A DNA stretch of 64,000 nucleotides from Bacillus sp. Marseille-Q1617 (GTDB lineage: Bacteria > Bacillota > Bacilli > Bacillales > Bacillaceae_B), in NCBI RefSeq assembly GCF_903645295.1, contig NZ_CAHJXM010000001.1, positions 434,001 to 498,000 on the forward strand. The letters run 5' to 3'. Numbering within the stretch: the first letter of the stretch is position 1; every line of letters begins with the position of its first letter. Both the position numbers and the translations under genes were made by a program. This document shows, piece after piece, positions 8,317 to 15,712 of the stretch. The notes below the pieces were generated by a model. The model ran no database searches. It was not told the DNA's origin and was given only the letters and a program-made list of their open reading frames with translations.

Positions 8317-9735
8317 ATGAAAAAAGAAATGTCTTTTTGGCTGGCGATCATTCCATTGCTTGTCATGATCACCGTAATGGCCATCACCATTGTGGTATTG
8401 GAGCAGGGGCCGCACATTCCCCTGATCATCGGTACGGTCACGGCTGCACTTGTCGCCTGGTTTGCAGGATACAAGTGGAAGGATATAGAGGAGGCCATGT
8501 ATAAGGGGATTCGTCTTGCCTTACCTGCCGTAGTCATCATTATGCTTGTTGGATTGACAATCGGTGCGTGGATCGGTGGGGGAATTGTAGCCACGATGAT
8601 TTACTACGGGCTGAAGATGATCACTCCGTCCCTTTTCCTTTTATCGATCGCCGTCATCTGTGCAGTAGTGTCGCTTGCGATCGGAAGTTCCTGGTCAACG
8701 ATGGGAACAATCGGTGTAGCGGGGATGGGAATCGGTATGAGTATGGGGATACCGGCTCCGATGATTGCGGGTGCCATTATCTCGGGTGCTTATTTTGGTG
8801 ATAAAATGTCACCGCTGTCAGATACAACGAACCTGGCTTCGGGACTCACCAACACAGATCTTTTTGTACATATCCGTCATATGCTTTACACGACGATTCC
8901 TGGCTTTGTGATTGCCCTGGCTGTTTATGCTTATTTAGGGAGGAGCTTCGGGAAAAATGGAGTGGATACGGCTGATATCGAAAAGACGATCGGCGTTCTG
9001 CAGGACAGCTTTGTCGTTTCTCCATTTTTACTGATAGTCCCGCTGCTGGTCATCGTGCTCGTTGCACGGAAAGTCCCAGCCATCCCGGCTCTTATTGTTG
9101 GGATCATTCTTGGTTTCTGTGCCCAGGTATTCATTCAGCATGATTCCTTTGCGGATGCTGTTTCTGCACTTCAAAGCGGGTATGTGATTGAGACGGGCAA
9201 TACGATGGTCGATGATCTTTTTTCACGCGGCGGTCTGGATTCGATGATGTACACCGTGTCGATGACGATTGTAGCCATGACCTTCGGAGGGATTTTGGAG
9301 CACACAGGTATGCTTCAAGCCATCGTCAATCAAATTCTAAAGGTGACAAAAACGGCGAAAGGCTTAGTGGCTTCCACTGTGGTTTCATGTTTTGCCACGA
9401 ATGCATCCTGCTCTGAGCAGTATATTTCTGTAGTGGTGCCTTCCCGGATGTATGCGAATGCCTATAAAGAAAAAGGGCTGCATTCGAAGAACCTGTCGCG
9501 TGCACTGGAGGACGGGGGGACATTGACATCTGTCTTTATCCCATGGAATACATGCGGGGTCTTCATTTTTGGGACGCTCGGGGTTCACGCATTTGATTAT
9601 GCCCCTTACGCTGTGTTGAATTTTGTCGTGCCGATCATTTCCATCATCTATGCCTTCACCGGTTTCAGCATCACAAAGCTTACTGAAACCGAAATGAAAG
9701 CAGCGGAGCAGGAGGATGCAACGCTCTCCTCCTGA
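8317..9735 (+). CDS. nhaC: NhaC family Na+/H+ antiporter-type transporter
   Basis: The 472-residue protein has about 11-12 membrane helices and family signatures SSWSTMGTIGVAGMGIG, SGAYFGDKMSPLSDTTN and CFATNASCSEQY. NhaC proteins exchange Na+ and H+, and some exchange organic acids (e.g. malate/lactate). AAGGGGG lies 9 bases upstream of the ATG. It follows the M20 amidohydrolase but has its own operator-like sequence at 8251-8281, shared with the racemase promoter. It may therefore import a substrate of the amino acid pathway or supply Na+ homeostasis for it; this is inference. Confidence 0.85.
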   Translation: MKKEMSFWLAIIPLLVMITVMAITIVVLEQGPHIPLIIGTVTAALVAWFAGYKWKDIEEAMYKGIRLALPAVVIIMLVGLTIGAWIGGGIVATMIYYGLKMITPSLFLLSIAVICAVVSLAIGSSWSTMGTIGVAGMGIGMSMGIPAPMIAGAIISGAYFGDKMSPLSDTTNLASGLTNTDLFVHIRHMLYTTIPGFVIALAVYAYLGRSFGKNGVDTADIEKTIGVLQDSFVVSPFLLIVPLLVIVLVARKVPAIPALIVGIILGFCAQVFIQHDSFADAVSALQSGYVIETGNTMVDDLFSRGGLDSMMYTVSMTIVAMTFGGILEHTGMLQAIVNQILKVTKTAKGLVASTVVSCFATNASCSEQYISVVVPSRMYANAYKEKGLHSKNLSRALEDGGTLTSVFIPWNTCGVFIFGTLGVHAFDYAPYAVLNFVVPIISIIYAFTGFSITKLTETEMKAAEQEDATLSS

Positions 9736-9741
9736 TAGGAT

Positions 9742-11010
9742 TCAATAGATGGGGAAGGTTAGTTCATAAACCGCACGGGGTCTTCCTTGTGCATACGTCA
9801 TTTCTTCTCCAATAATCTTAGCGGAGCCGTTGTCCACCAGCTTTTTTAGGATTCGTTCCGTTGAGCGCCGGGTGATCTGCATGTAGTCAGAAAGCTCTGC
9901 TGCAGTAAACTCGCGGGAAGATCGGGATTTATAGAATTGAATGATTTTGGATAAGTTCGACGGACTTAATTTTACTTGTTTGGCAAGGGACAGCATTTGG
10001 GGATCATTATTTTTCAGATGCTGTTTCTTTTTTTTATCAGGGTAAGGTCCTGAGAGCTCCTTTTCTTCATTTAAAATAAAGGCACAGCCTTTAGAATCAA
10101 CCTTCTTTGCAAATGACAACGCCGTCTCAGCGTTTTCCTCCGCTTGTGCGGCCGTGTGGCCATATCCAAATCCAGCAAGCACAACGGGGGACTCAAGCTG
10201 AAAGAGAGTAGGGAAGTCAGTGCTTTCCAAGAAATTTTCGATGCTTCCTCTATTGCTGTAGATCGTATAGGAAGGATCATCCTTAATTTTTTGAAGCGTA
10301 CCCTCCATCAAGTGGACGAGTTGTTCAAGATGTTTATCACTGCCATCCATTCCTTGTATGGAAATACGGGCAGCGGCAATACTGCCTGCCTTTCTTTTGG
10401 ATAGTAAGGCTTGAGACTGTGCTTCGCCGATGGCACGTATCAGCGACTTAGCGGGATCGATCATTCGCATGCAAGGGATATTGAAATGGTTAAGCTGATC
10501 ATAAACCGCATGGATACTTGTTAAGGCCAATTGGGTTTTACCATCCTTATATAAACGCTTGTGGAATTCTGTATATTCATTGATGTTAAAATTGTGGGGC
10601 AGATGCTCCTTAAAATCCATCACATAACGGGGAGGATTCTTGAGGTGTAAGTCTGACACAACGTGATCGATGAAAGAAGTATCCAACAAATCGATGGAAA
10701 CCCGTTCTGGTTCAACCTCGTGATGGTGAAGGATGTAGAGAAGTGATGTCACAAGAGCGGTCTCATCCTGTTCAAGGTAAAGGACCGGAACTGACAGCGG
10801 GCGGCATGCTTCTTTTGAAAAAAAGTAAGGCAGTGCCCCTGAAAATAGAAGTGCATCACATGGAGTGATATGTGAAATCAGACTGCCTGCTTCCTGAGGA
10901 TTCTTGTAAATATAGGGGACCAGTTCGATGCTGGTCAAGTCAGGAGCAATGGACGTCTGGACATGTTCGATAAAATCCATGGAGCCGATCAGGGCGATTT
11001 TCGTTTTCAT
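9742..11010 (-). CDS. HTH transcriptional regulator of the racemase/NhaC locus
   Basis: The 422-residue protein has three parts. The N-terminal 110 or so residues look like a ligand-binding alpha/beta domain. The middle has the pattern GFGYGHTAAQAEENAETALSFA, reminiscent of degenerate nucleotide-cyclase-like or GTP cyclohydrolase III-type folds. The C-terminus is a winged helix (AAELSDYMQITRRSTERILK...GRPRAVYEL). I do not recognise a named family. AAAGGAG lies upstream of the ATG. It is divergent from the racemase, and the shared 94-bp gap carries a tandem operator also found before nhaC, so it most likely controls both transcripts and itself. It ends 7 bases from the convergent nhaC stop. 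Confidence 0.7.
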   Translation of the reverse strand: MKTKIALIGSMDFIEHVQTSIAPDLTSIELVPYIYKNPQEAGSLISHITPCDALLFSGALPYFFSKEACRPLSVPVLYLEQDETALVTSLLYILHHHEVEPERVSIDLLDTSFIDHVVSDLHLKNPPRYVMDFKEHLPHNFNINEYTEFHKRLYKDGKTQLALTSIHAVYDQLNHFNIPCMRMIDPAKSLIRAIGEAQSQALLSKRKAGSIAAARISIQGMDGSDKHLEQLVHLMEGTLQKIKDDPSYTIYSNRGSIENFLESTDFPTLFQLESPVVLAGFGYGHTAAQAEENAETALSFAKKVDSKGCAFILNEEKELSGPYPDKKKKQHLKNNDPQMLSLAKQVKLSPSNLSKIIQFYKSRSSREFTAAELSDYMQITRRSTERILKKLVDNGSAKIIGEEMTYAQGRPRAVYELTFPIY

Positions 11011-11033
11011 GACGATCTCCTTTCTTACTTAAT

Positions 11034-11054
11034 TAACGACTATATAACGACATT
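11034..11054 (+). promoter_or_regulatory. Tandem operator TAACGAC-N4-TAACGAC in the divergent promoter
   Basis: Two exact TAACGAC heptamers at 11034-11040 and 11045-11051 are 11 bases apart, between the regulator and racemase start codons. The 18-base core is 16/18 identical to the sequence before nhaC. No other copy was noticed in the window. Confidence 0.6.
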
Positions 11055-11103
11055 ATACCAATCGAAAGTGAAAATTGTTAGATTTAAAGGAGTGTATTTT
11101 TAT

Positions 11104-12213
11104 ATGATGATAAAAAAAATCAATCTGTATGCCATTCGATTGCCGTTAAAACAGCCTTTCATCATAAGTTACCATACGTATGATGATATGCCTTCCATCA
11201 TTTTGGAAATGGAGACCGATGAAGGAATCGTTGGTTACGGTGAAGCGGTTGCTGATGAGCATGTGACAGGAGAAACGTGGGAAAGCACATTTCAGGTGCT
11301 GAAGCACACGCTCGCGCCGAAACTGATCGGGGAGGATCCTCTTCAAATCGAAAAAATCCATACTCTGATGGATAACGCTATTTACAATGTCCCGACAGCA
11401 AAGGCGGCGATCGATATCGCGTGCTATGACGTCATTGGAAAAAAAATAAATCAGCCTGTTTATCAGCTGCTCGGCGGTCGTTATCATCAAGAATTTCAGC
11501 TTACCCACGTCCTCAGCATAACAGAACCGGATACAATGGCAGAGGAAGCTGCCCGTATGATCGAGGATGGGTTCCAGTCATTTAAAATGAAGGTGGGCAC
11601 TGATATCGACCTTGATATCGAAAGGATACGCAAAGTCCGGGAACGAATCGGAATGGAAGTGCCTATACGGGTGGATGTCAATCAGGGGTGGAAGAACAGC
11701 AGTCAAACGATAAAGGCACTTCGGCATCTCCAACATTTGAACATTGATTGGCTTGAGCAGCCCGTTATGGCAGATGACATAGATGGGATGGTCCGGATCA
11801 AATCCAGGACAGATATTCCGCTCATGATTGATGAAGGGCTTAAAGGCGTACGTGAAATGCGTGAGATCATCACGAAGCAGGCAGCGGATAAAGTGAATAT
11901 TAAATTGATGAAAAGCGGCGGGATCTACCCCGCGGTCAAACTTGCCCATATGGCTGAAATGGCAGGAATGGAATGCCAGGTCGGTTCGATGGTCGAATCA
12001 TCGATTGCTTCGGCGGCAGGCTTCCATGTTGCTTTTTCCAAAAAGGTCATCACTAGTGTAGAATTGACGGGACCGATTAAATTCTCAAAGGACATAGGGG
12101 ATCTGCATTATGATATCCCTTTTATCCGACTTCCGGAAAAGCCGGGTCTCGGTGTAAAAGTAGATAAAGATATTCTTGAAGAATTGACTGAGTTCAAGAG
12201 TGTCGTAGAGTAA
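11104..12213 (+). CDS. N-succinylamino acid racemase, MLE subgroup of enolase superfamily
   Basis: The 369-residue protein is an enolase-superfamily enzyme of the muconate lactonizing subgroup. The catalytic KMK (Lys161, Lys163) lies at the end of the second barrel strand, with metal ligands Asp191 (DVNQGW), Glu218 (LEQP), Asp243 (MIDEG) and opposing Lys267 (NIKLMKSGG). The capping domain and overall sequence closely resemble the N-succinyl-Arg/Lys racemase characterised from Bacillus cereus (from memory). Dipeptide epimerases such as YkfB are the main alternative. The ATG at 11104 is used because AAAGGAG ends 11 bases upstream; the second ATG at 11107 is also possible. It forms an operon with the GNAT gene 13 bases downstream and is probably regulated through the 11034-11054 operator. 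Confidence 0.85.
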   Translation: MMIKKINLYAIRLPLKQPFIISYHTYDDMPSIILEMETDEGIVGYGEAVADEHVTGETWESTFQVLKHTLAPKLIGEDPLQIEKIHTLMDNAIYNVPTAKAAIDIACYDVIGKKINQPVYQLLGGRYHQEFQLTHVLSITEPDTMAEEAARMIEDGFQSFKMKVGTDIDLDIERIRKVRERIGMEVPIRVDVNQGWKNSSQTIKALRHLQHLNIDWLEQPVMADDIDGMVRIKSRTDIPLMIDEGLKGVREMREIITKQAADKVNIKLMKSGGIYPAVKLAHMAEMAGMECQVGSMVESSIASAAGFHVAFSKKVITSVELTGPIKFSKDIGDLHYDIPFIRLPEKPGLGVKVDKDILEELTEFKSVVE

Positions 12214-12226
12214 GGAGCACGAAGTC

Positions 12227-12940
12227 ATGGAGCATCTATTCGAGGGATTTCTTGAAAAAAACAATGAATCTTATACTGTTCGTTTGTTAGATAAAGAGGA
12301 TATGAGCCAGTTGCAGGCACTGCAGGAGCTTGTGGTGGCTGCACTGGTGGAAAAAAAGAATTTGCAGCCCCTTACGTATGGGGAATTAGACTATATTTTA
12401 GATGGAAACGGACTGATGATTGGAGCTTTTATTGGAAGTGAATTAGTGGCATTCCGCGCCTTGTTGATCCCTCCGATCGATGAAGAGCATCTGGGGCTGG
12501 ACGTTGGATTGGAAGCCGGGGAACTGCCGCGGGTGATCTATCAGGAAATTTCGATTGTACACCCGGATTACAGGGGCAACCGGCTGCAGCAAACCCTGGC
12601 CCATTTGATTATGGAAGAACTGGGCAAATTGGAACAAACGTTTACTTATGCGGCATGCACGGTCGCTCCCTTTAATATTCCCAGTTTAAAAGATAAGTTT
12701 AAGCAGGGGATGGAGATTGCGGCCCTAAAGGTCAAATATGTAAATCAACTGCGCTATATATTCATTAAACAGCTGGGTGGCGAGAATAAAAAAGGAGAAA
12801 TTTCAGAGATTGAGAGAGTCCCGATGGGTAATGTAAAAGGGCAGCAGGCATTATTAGATGCAGGCTGGCGCGGCATTTCACTGGAAAGAGAAGATGACGG
12901 TGAGTATCGGGTATTGTATGTGAAAAGGCGGCAGGGTTAA
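12227..12940 (+). CDS. GNAT acyltransferase, putative amino acid N-acyl (succinyl) transferase
   Basis: The 237-residue GNAT protein has the central strand and pyrophosphate loop ISIVHPDYRGNRLQQTLAHL (R/Q-x-x-G-N/R) and the downstream PFNIPSLKDKFKQGMEIA segment. It starts 13 bases after the racemase stop with AAGGAG upstream, so the two are co-transcribed. In the Geobacillus kaustophilus pathway a GNAT enzyme succinylates D-amino acids, a racemase inverts them and an M20 enzyme hydrolyses the L-form; all three activities are encoded here within 6 kb. The acyl donor and amino acid are inferred, not seen. Confidence 0.7.
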   Translation: MEHLFEGFLEKNNESYTVRLLDKEDMSQLQALQELVVAALVEKKNLQPLTYGELDYILDGNGLMIGAFIGSELVAFRALLIPPIDEEHLGLDVGLEAGELPRVIYQEISIVHPDYRGNRLQQTLAHLIMEELGKLEQTFTYAACTVAPFNIPSLKDKFKQGMEIAALKVKYVNQLRYIFIKQLGGENKKGEISEIERVPMGNVKGQQALLDAGWRGISLEREDDGEYRVLYVKRRQG

Positions 12941-12971
12941 GAAGAGATGTAAAATGTGGTGACCAGAAGGG

Positions 12972-13658
12972 TAACGGGTTCTGTTTTGGAGTACAAAATT
13001 GCAATCTGCAACGCAGAACCTGGCAGTAAGTGCAGATGCGTTTACAGCTAATCTTACCCGGCAAAGTGAATAAACGCGGAACCCCTCGAGCCAGATGAAA
13101 GAATCAGTAACATTAGATTATTAAATAAGGGGAGATATTTCCCTTAATGATTAAATGGAACTGAAAACAGTTAAAATAAAGGGAAAATTTTCTTCTATTT
13201 ACTTGAAAAACATTAAAATTGGGGATCTGTGCAAGATTAGAGGGAAGTTTTCCCCTTATTCACCCCCATCCAAGCGAGCTTGAGCAGATTAACGGTAAAA
13301 TCTTCCCTTATTTTTGTCTTTAGTTACTCTATAAAGGATAAGGCATCCTGTGAATCCGAAAATTCCTAACCTGTTCTTTAGTTTAATAAGGATTCACCTA
13401 ATTTTCACATCTTTCAACTTTGGAGACTAAACTAACACGTTAGACAGATTGTAAAAACATTGTAATTGAAGCGTTACAGAAAATTCTGTAACGCTTCAAT
13501 TTTAGTGAAGTTTCGGTAACAAATAAATATACAAATAAGAACCCGAATTCCTTAAAAAGGTTGTTATATCCAATAAAAAAAGGTTGCAACATCATTACGA
13601 TTTGCTTCCCTTTTTTCCAATGTTTTTATAGTTTGTACCTTAAAAACAGAACCCGTTA
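12972..13658. mobile_element. MITE-like non-autonomous element (687 bp) with TIRs and 9-bp duplication
   Basis: The ends are inverted repeats. The left end reads TAACGGGTTCTGTTTT then GGAGTACAAA. The right end, reverse-complemented, reads TAACGGGTTCTGTTTT then TAAGGTACAAA; the outer 16 bases match exactly. CCAGAAGGG flanks both sides as a target duplication. Because GG also precedes TAACGGG on both sides, a longer TIR with a 5-bp AGAAG duplication is an alternative reading. The interior is AT-rich, holds no credible reading frame, and contains short GGGAAA/TTTCCC inverted motifs and a perfect 17-bp palindrome. No transposase is present, so mobility would need a helper elsewhere. I cannot name the family. 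Confidence 0.7.
13465..13500. repeat. Perfect 17-bp inverted repeat inside the element
   Basis: ATTGAAGCGTTACAGAA (13465-13481) and its exact complement (13484-13500) are separated by AA, followed by TTTTAG. It could be a bidirectional terminator or a structural end recognised during mobility. Confidence 0.75.
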
Positions 13659-13722
13659 CCAGAAGGGCGCCTTTTTTTATTGTTGGAATAACGAGTTGAT
13701 AAGAGAGGATTAATGGCATCAA

Positions 13723-13751
13723 AAAAGCCGGAGGCAAATGACCCGGCTTTT
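13723..13751 (-). terminator. Terminator of the STAS-domain gene
   Basis: AAAAGCCGG (13723-13731) pairs with CCGGCTTTT (13743-13751), followed on the minus strand by a T run. Confidence 0.8.
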
Positions 13752-13760
13752 CCTGAATGC

Positions 13761-14780
13761 TTATTTCTTCCGTGTAATTTCAAGTCCCTGCTGATCAAGT
13801 GCGTACTTGATTCCTTGCTGCAGGATGGTGAAGCAGGGGATGCTTGAGACGGTATGGCCGGATTGAGTGATTTTTATGCTGAGCTCAGGTGAAATTCCTA
13901 CCAAGAGGCATTTCGTGCCCAGCAGGCCGGCAGATCCCACGAATTTTTGGATGAAGTCAAGGGTATAGTCGTCGAACCCGGTCAAACTTGTCAGGTCTAG
14001 CACAAGATATTCCGCTTTGTAGTGAGGGAGGTTCAACAGTGTCCGATTCAATAGCTCCTCGCCTCTCAATTCATCGTAAGGCCCTACTAACGGAACGACG
14101 AGTATCGAGTCCATAACCGGTATGATCGGAGAGGATATTTCTTTGATTATTCCAGAAAGCACCTGGGTGCGATGTTCCGTCAGCTGCTCCAACTCCGCGC
14201 GTACCTTTCTTGTCTGTTCATCAAATAAACTTTGGACATTCAGGGTAGGTGTGATGTCCGACGCGAAGAATTCATATTGACTGTAGTCATCCCCGCCTAT
14301 CTGGCTCTTTACGACCCTGTACCATACATTTGCACCGAATAATCCGGAGAATACCCCTGCCCAGTGTCCCGGAAGGAATTTACCTTCATCTGTCTTGCCT
14401 TGAGCCAGTTTGACTTTGTGCTCCCAGCCATTTTTGACGGTGATCACGGCTTTCCTGTCTTTGATGGTATAGGAGACGACATCTGTAACACCCCAACCGG
14501 CTGTTATATATGTATTGGGGATCTTGGTCAATATTTCATCTGTGTTTCCGATCGTGTCCATGTAGAATTGACTCACAATCTTCCCGGTTCTGTACCCTGC
14601 TGTTTCAAGAACGATTTCCGATTCCTTTTCTCCTGCAATTTCTTCGATGGAATCAAACAGCGTTTTAAAAGCTGTATTCACCCAGAACATGACGACTTCA
14701 TCACTTTCAAAATGAAAGTCCCCTGTCTCTAGATTCCAGTCAAATAATGAACCGTTGACGTTTACATCGTACGTTGTCAT
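13761..14780 (-). CDS. RsbR-like protein with C-terminal STAS domain
   Basis: The 339-residue cytosolic protein ends in a STAS domain (about 215-330): SILVVPLVGPYDELRGEELL, YLVLDLTSLTGFDDYTLDF and GTKCLLVGISPELSIKI, closely following the RsbR co-antagonist pattern. The first phospho-Thr position (DLTSL) is kept; the second, within CLLTGI in RsbRA, is Val here. The N-terminal 190 residues (TAGWGVTDVVSYTIKDRKAV, FSGLFGANVWYRVVKSQ) look like a ligand- or heme/NO-sensing 4VR-type domain rather than the globin of RsbRA; this is tentative. RsbR paralogues form stressosomes that feed the sigma-B cascade. No rsbS/rsbT lies nearby. It is monocistronic with its own terminator. Confidence 0.7.
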   Translation of the reverse strand: MTTYDVNVNGSLFDWNLETGDFHFESDEVVMFWVNTAFKTLFDSIEEIAGEKESEIVLETAGYRTGKIVSQFYMDTIGNTDEILTKIPNTYITAGWGVTDVVSYTIKDRKAVITVKNGWEHKVKLAQGKTDEGKFLPGHWAGVFSGLFGANVWYRVVKSQIGGDDYSQYEFFASDITPTLNVQSLFDEQTRKVRAELEQLTEHRTQVLSGIIKEISSPIIPVMDSILVVPLVGPYDELRGEELLNRTLLNLPHYKAEYLVLDLTSLTGFDDYTLDFIQKFVGSAGLLGTKCLLVGISPELSIKITQSGHTVSSIPCFTILQQGIKYALDQQGLEITRKK

Positions 14781-14978
14781 AAATAATAGCCTCCATAAAA
14801 CTAATAGGTTGATAGTTACCTATACCCAAAAAGAGGGAAGGATAAAAATGTTCTTATCTTAAACTCGTAACCTGTTTAATAGAATTATACGGTCTGCCAT
14901 TCGAAGAGTAAATCTACAGGCTCTCCCATTGAAAAAGGGGGCCCGCTATCGGGAAAAAGGGCAATTAGACAAAATAAA

Positions 14979-14999
14979 AAACCCGTCCGGGGCGGGTTT
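14979..14999 (-). terminator. Terminator of the sortase gene
   Basis: AAACCCG (14979-14985) pairs with CGGGTTT (14993-14999), with a T-rich tail on the minus strand. It overlaps the sortase stop codon. Confidence 0.75.
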
Positions 15000-15628
15000 C
15001 AAGATTTAAGCTCTGTGTAAATGACAAGCCGTTTGCTATAGTTTCTCGATGATCGGTCAAAGTCACCTGTGCACGTGATAAGGTTCAATGAACTTCTGTG
15101 GGTATAACCAAAGATGGATTTTAGCGGTGCCTCATCCCATGGATATTCTTTTTTGTCTGTCACCACAAAGGTTCTTGTATCTCCGGATTTGCTTGTGACT
15201 TTCACCTCATCGCCTACAGACAGCTTGTTCAATTCATAGAAAACGGCAGGTCCGTTCCGGCTGTCGACATGGCCTCCTATGACGGCATTTCCAGGCTCAC
15301 CCGGATGATAGCCTTCACCATACCAGCCAGTCGTATCGAAGCTTTCGGTGACGGCCATTTCTCCGTTTTCCTTCAGCCCGACCGATTCGACATTGGCTTT
15401 GAGGCCAATCGCAGGGATTTCAAGAGAGGCGGGAACGATTCCTGTGCGCTCGTCTTTTATGATCGATTCCGCGTAGGGAGAAGAGCTGGTGGTTGTTCCG
15501 GTCATTTTTTGTGTAGACGTTTCCTGAACTTTAGGATTCTCGTCAGGTTTAACACTTGAATTCATGCCCGTTTCAGAACTGCATGCAGAAATAGTCATTA
15601 GTACAAGCACAAGGAAGACAACCCTCAT
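14999..15628 (-). CDS. Class F sortase, probable lipoprotein
   Basis: The 209-residue protein starts with a lipobox (LMTISAC, Cys16), a low-complexity S/T linker, then a sortase fold: IPAIGLKANVESVGL, GNAVIGGHVDS with catalytic His120, LNLITCTGDF with catalytic Cys186, and SKRLVIY with Arg200. Class F sortases cleave LPXTG-like motifs and attach proteins to peptidoglycan. Only 84 bp upstream lies a gene whose product ends in an MPNTG sorting signal, its evident substrate. A terminator-like hairpin at 15667 sits between them, so read-through or a separate promoter would be needed. A lipobox in place of a membrane helix is notable for a sortase. Confidence 0.85.
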   Translation of the reverse strand: MRVVFLVLVLMTISACSSETGMNSSVKPDENPKVQETSTQKMTGTTTSSSPYAESIIKDERTGIVPASLEIPAIGLKANVESVGLKENGEMAVTESFDTTGWYGEGYHPGEPGNAVIGGHVDSRNGPAVFYELNKLSVGDEVKVTSKSGDTRTFVVTDKKEYPWDEAPLKSIFGYTHRSSLNLITCTGDFDRSSRNYSKRLVIYTELKS

Positions 15629-15666
15629 AGTATAAAATATGTGAAGCCACTCCTTTCATCTTCACA

Positions 15667-15703
15667 AAAGAGGGGACAGACCTTGCAGGGGTCGTCCCTC
15701 TTT
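15667..15703 (-). terminator. Hairpin between surface protein and sortase genes
   Basis: AAAGAGGG and CCCTCTTT arms with an extended, bulged GACAGACC/GGTCGTC stem. It resembles the dispersed GGGACG-type palindromes seen elsewhere in the window. Confidence 0.6.
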
Positions 15704-15712
15704 CTTTGTGTA

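Larger units (their letters stand above)
12958..13678 (+). terminator. Operon terminator split by an inserted element
   Basis: GGTGACC-AGAA-GGG at 12958-12971 is the left part of a hairpin. GGGCGCC plus seven T at 13665-13678 is the right part. The 9-base sequence CCAGAAGGG occurs at both junctions (12963-12971 and 13659-13667). Deleting the 687 bp and one copy of the 9-mer rebuilds a continuous GGTGACC-AGAA-GGGCGCC-TTTTTTT terminator, which argues that this is the ancestral end of the racemase-GNAT operon. Confidence 0.65.

Noticed and set aside
12972..13658. Degenerate transposase gene inside the element
   Set aside because: No frame of useful length or recognisable motif exists on either strand; the interior is AT-rich non-coding DNA.
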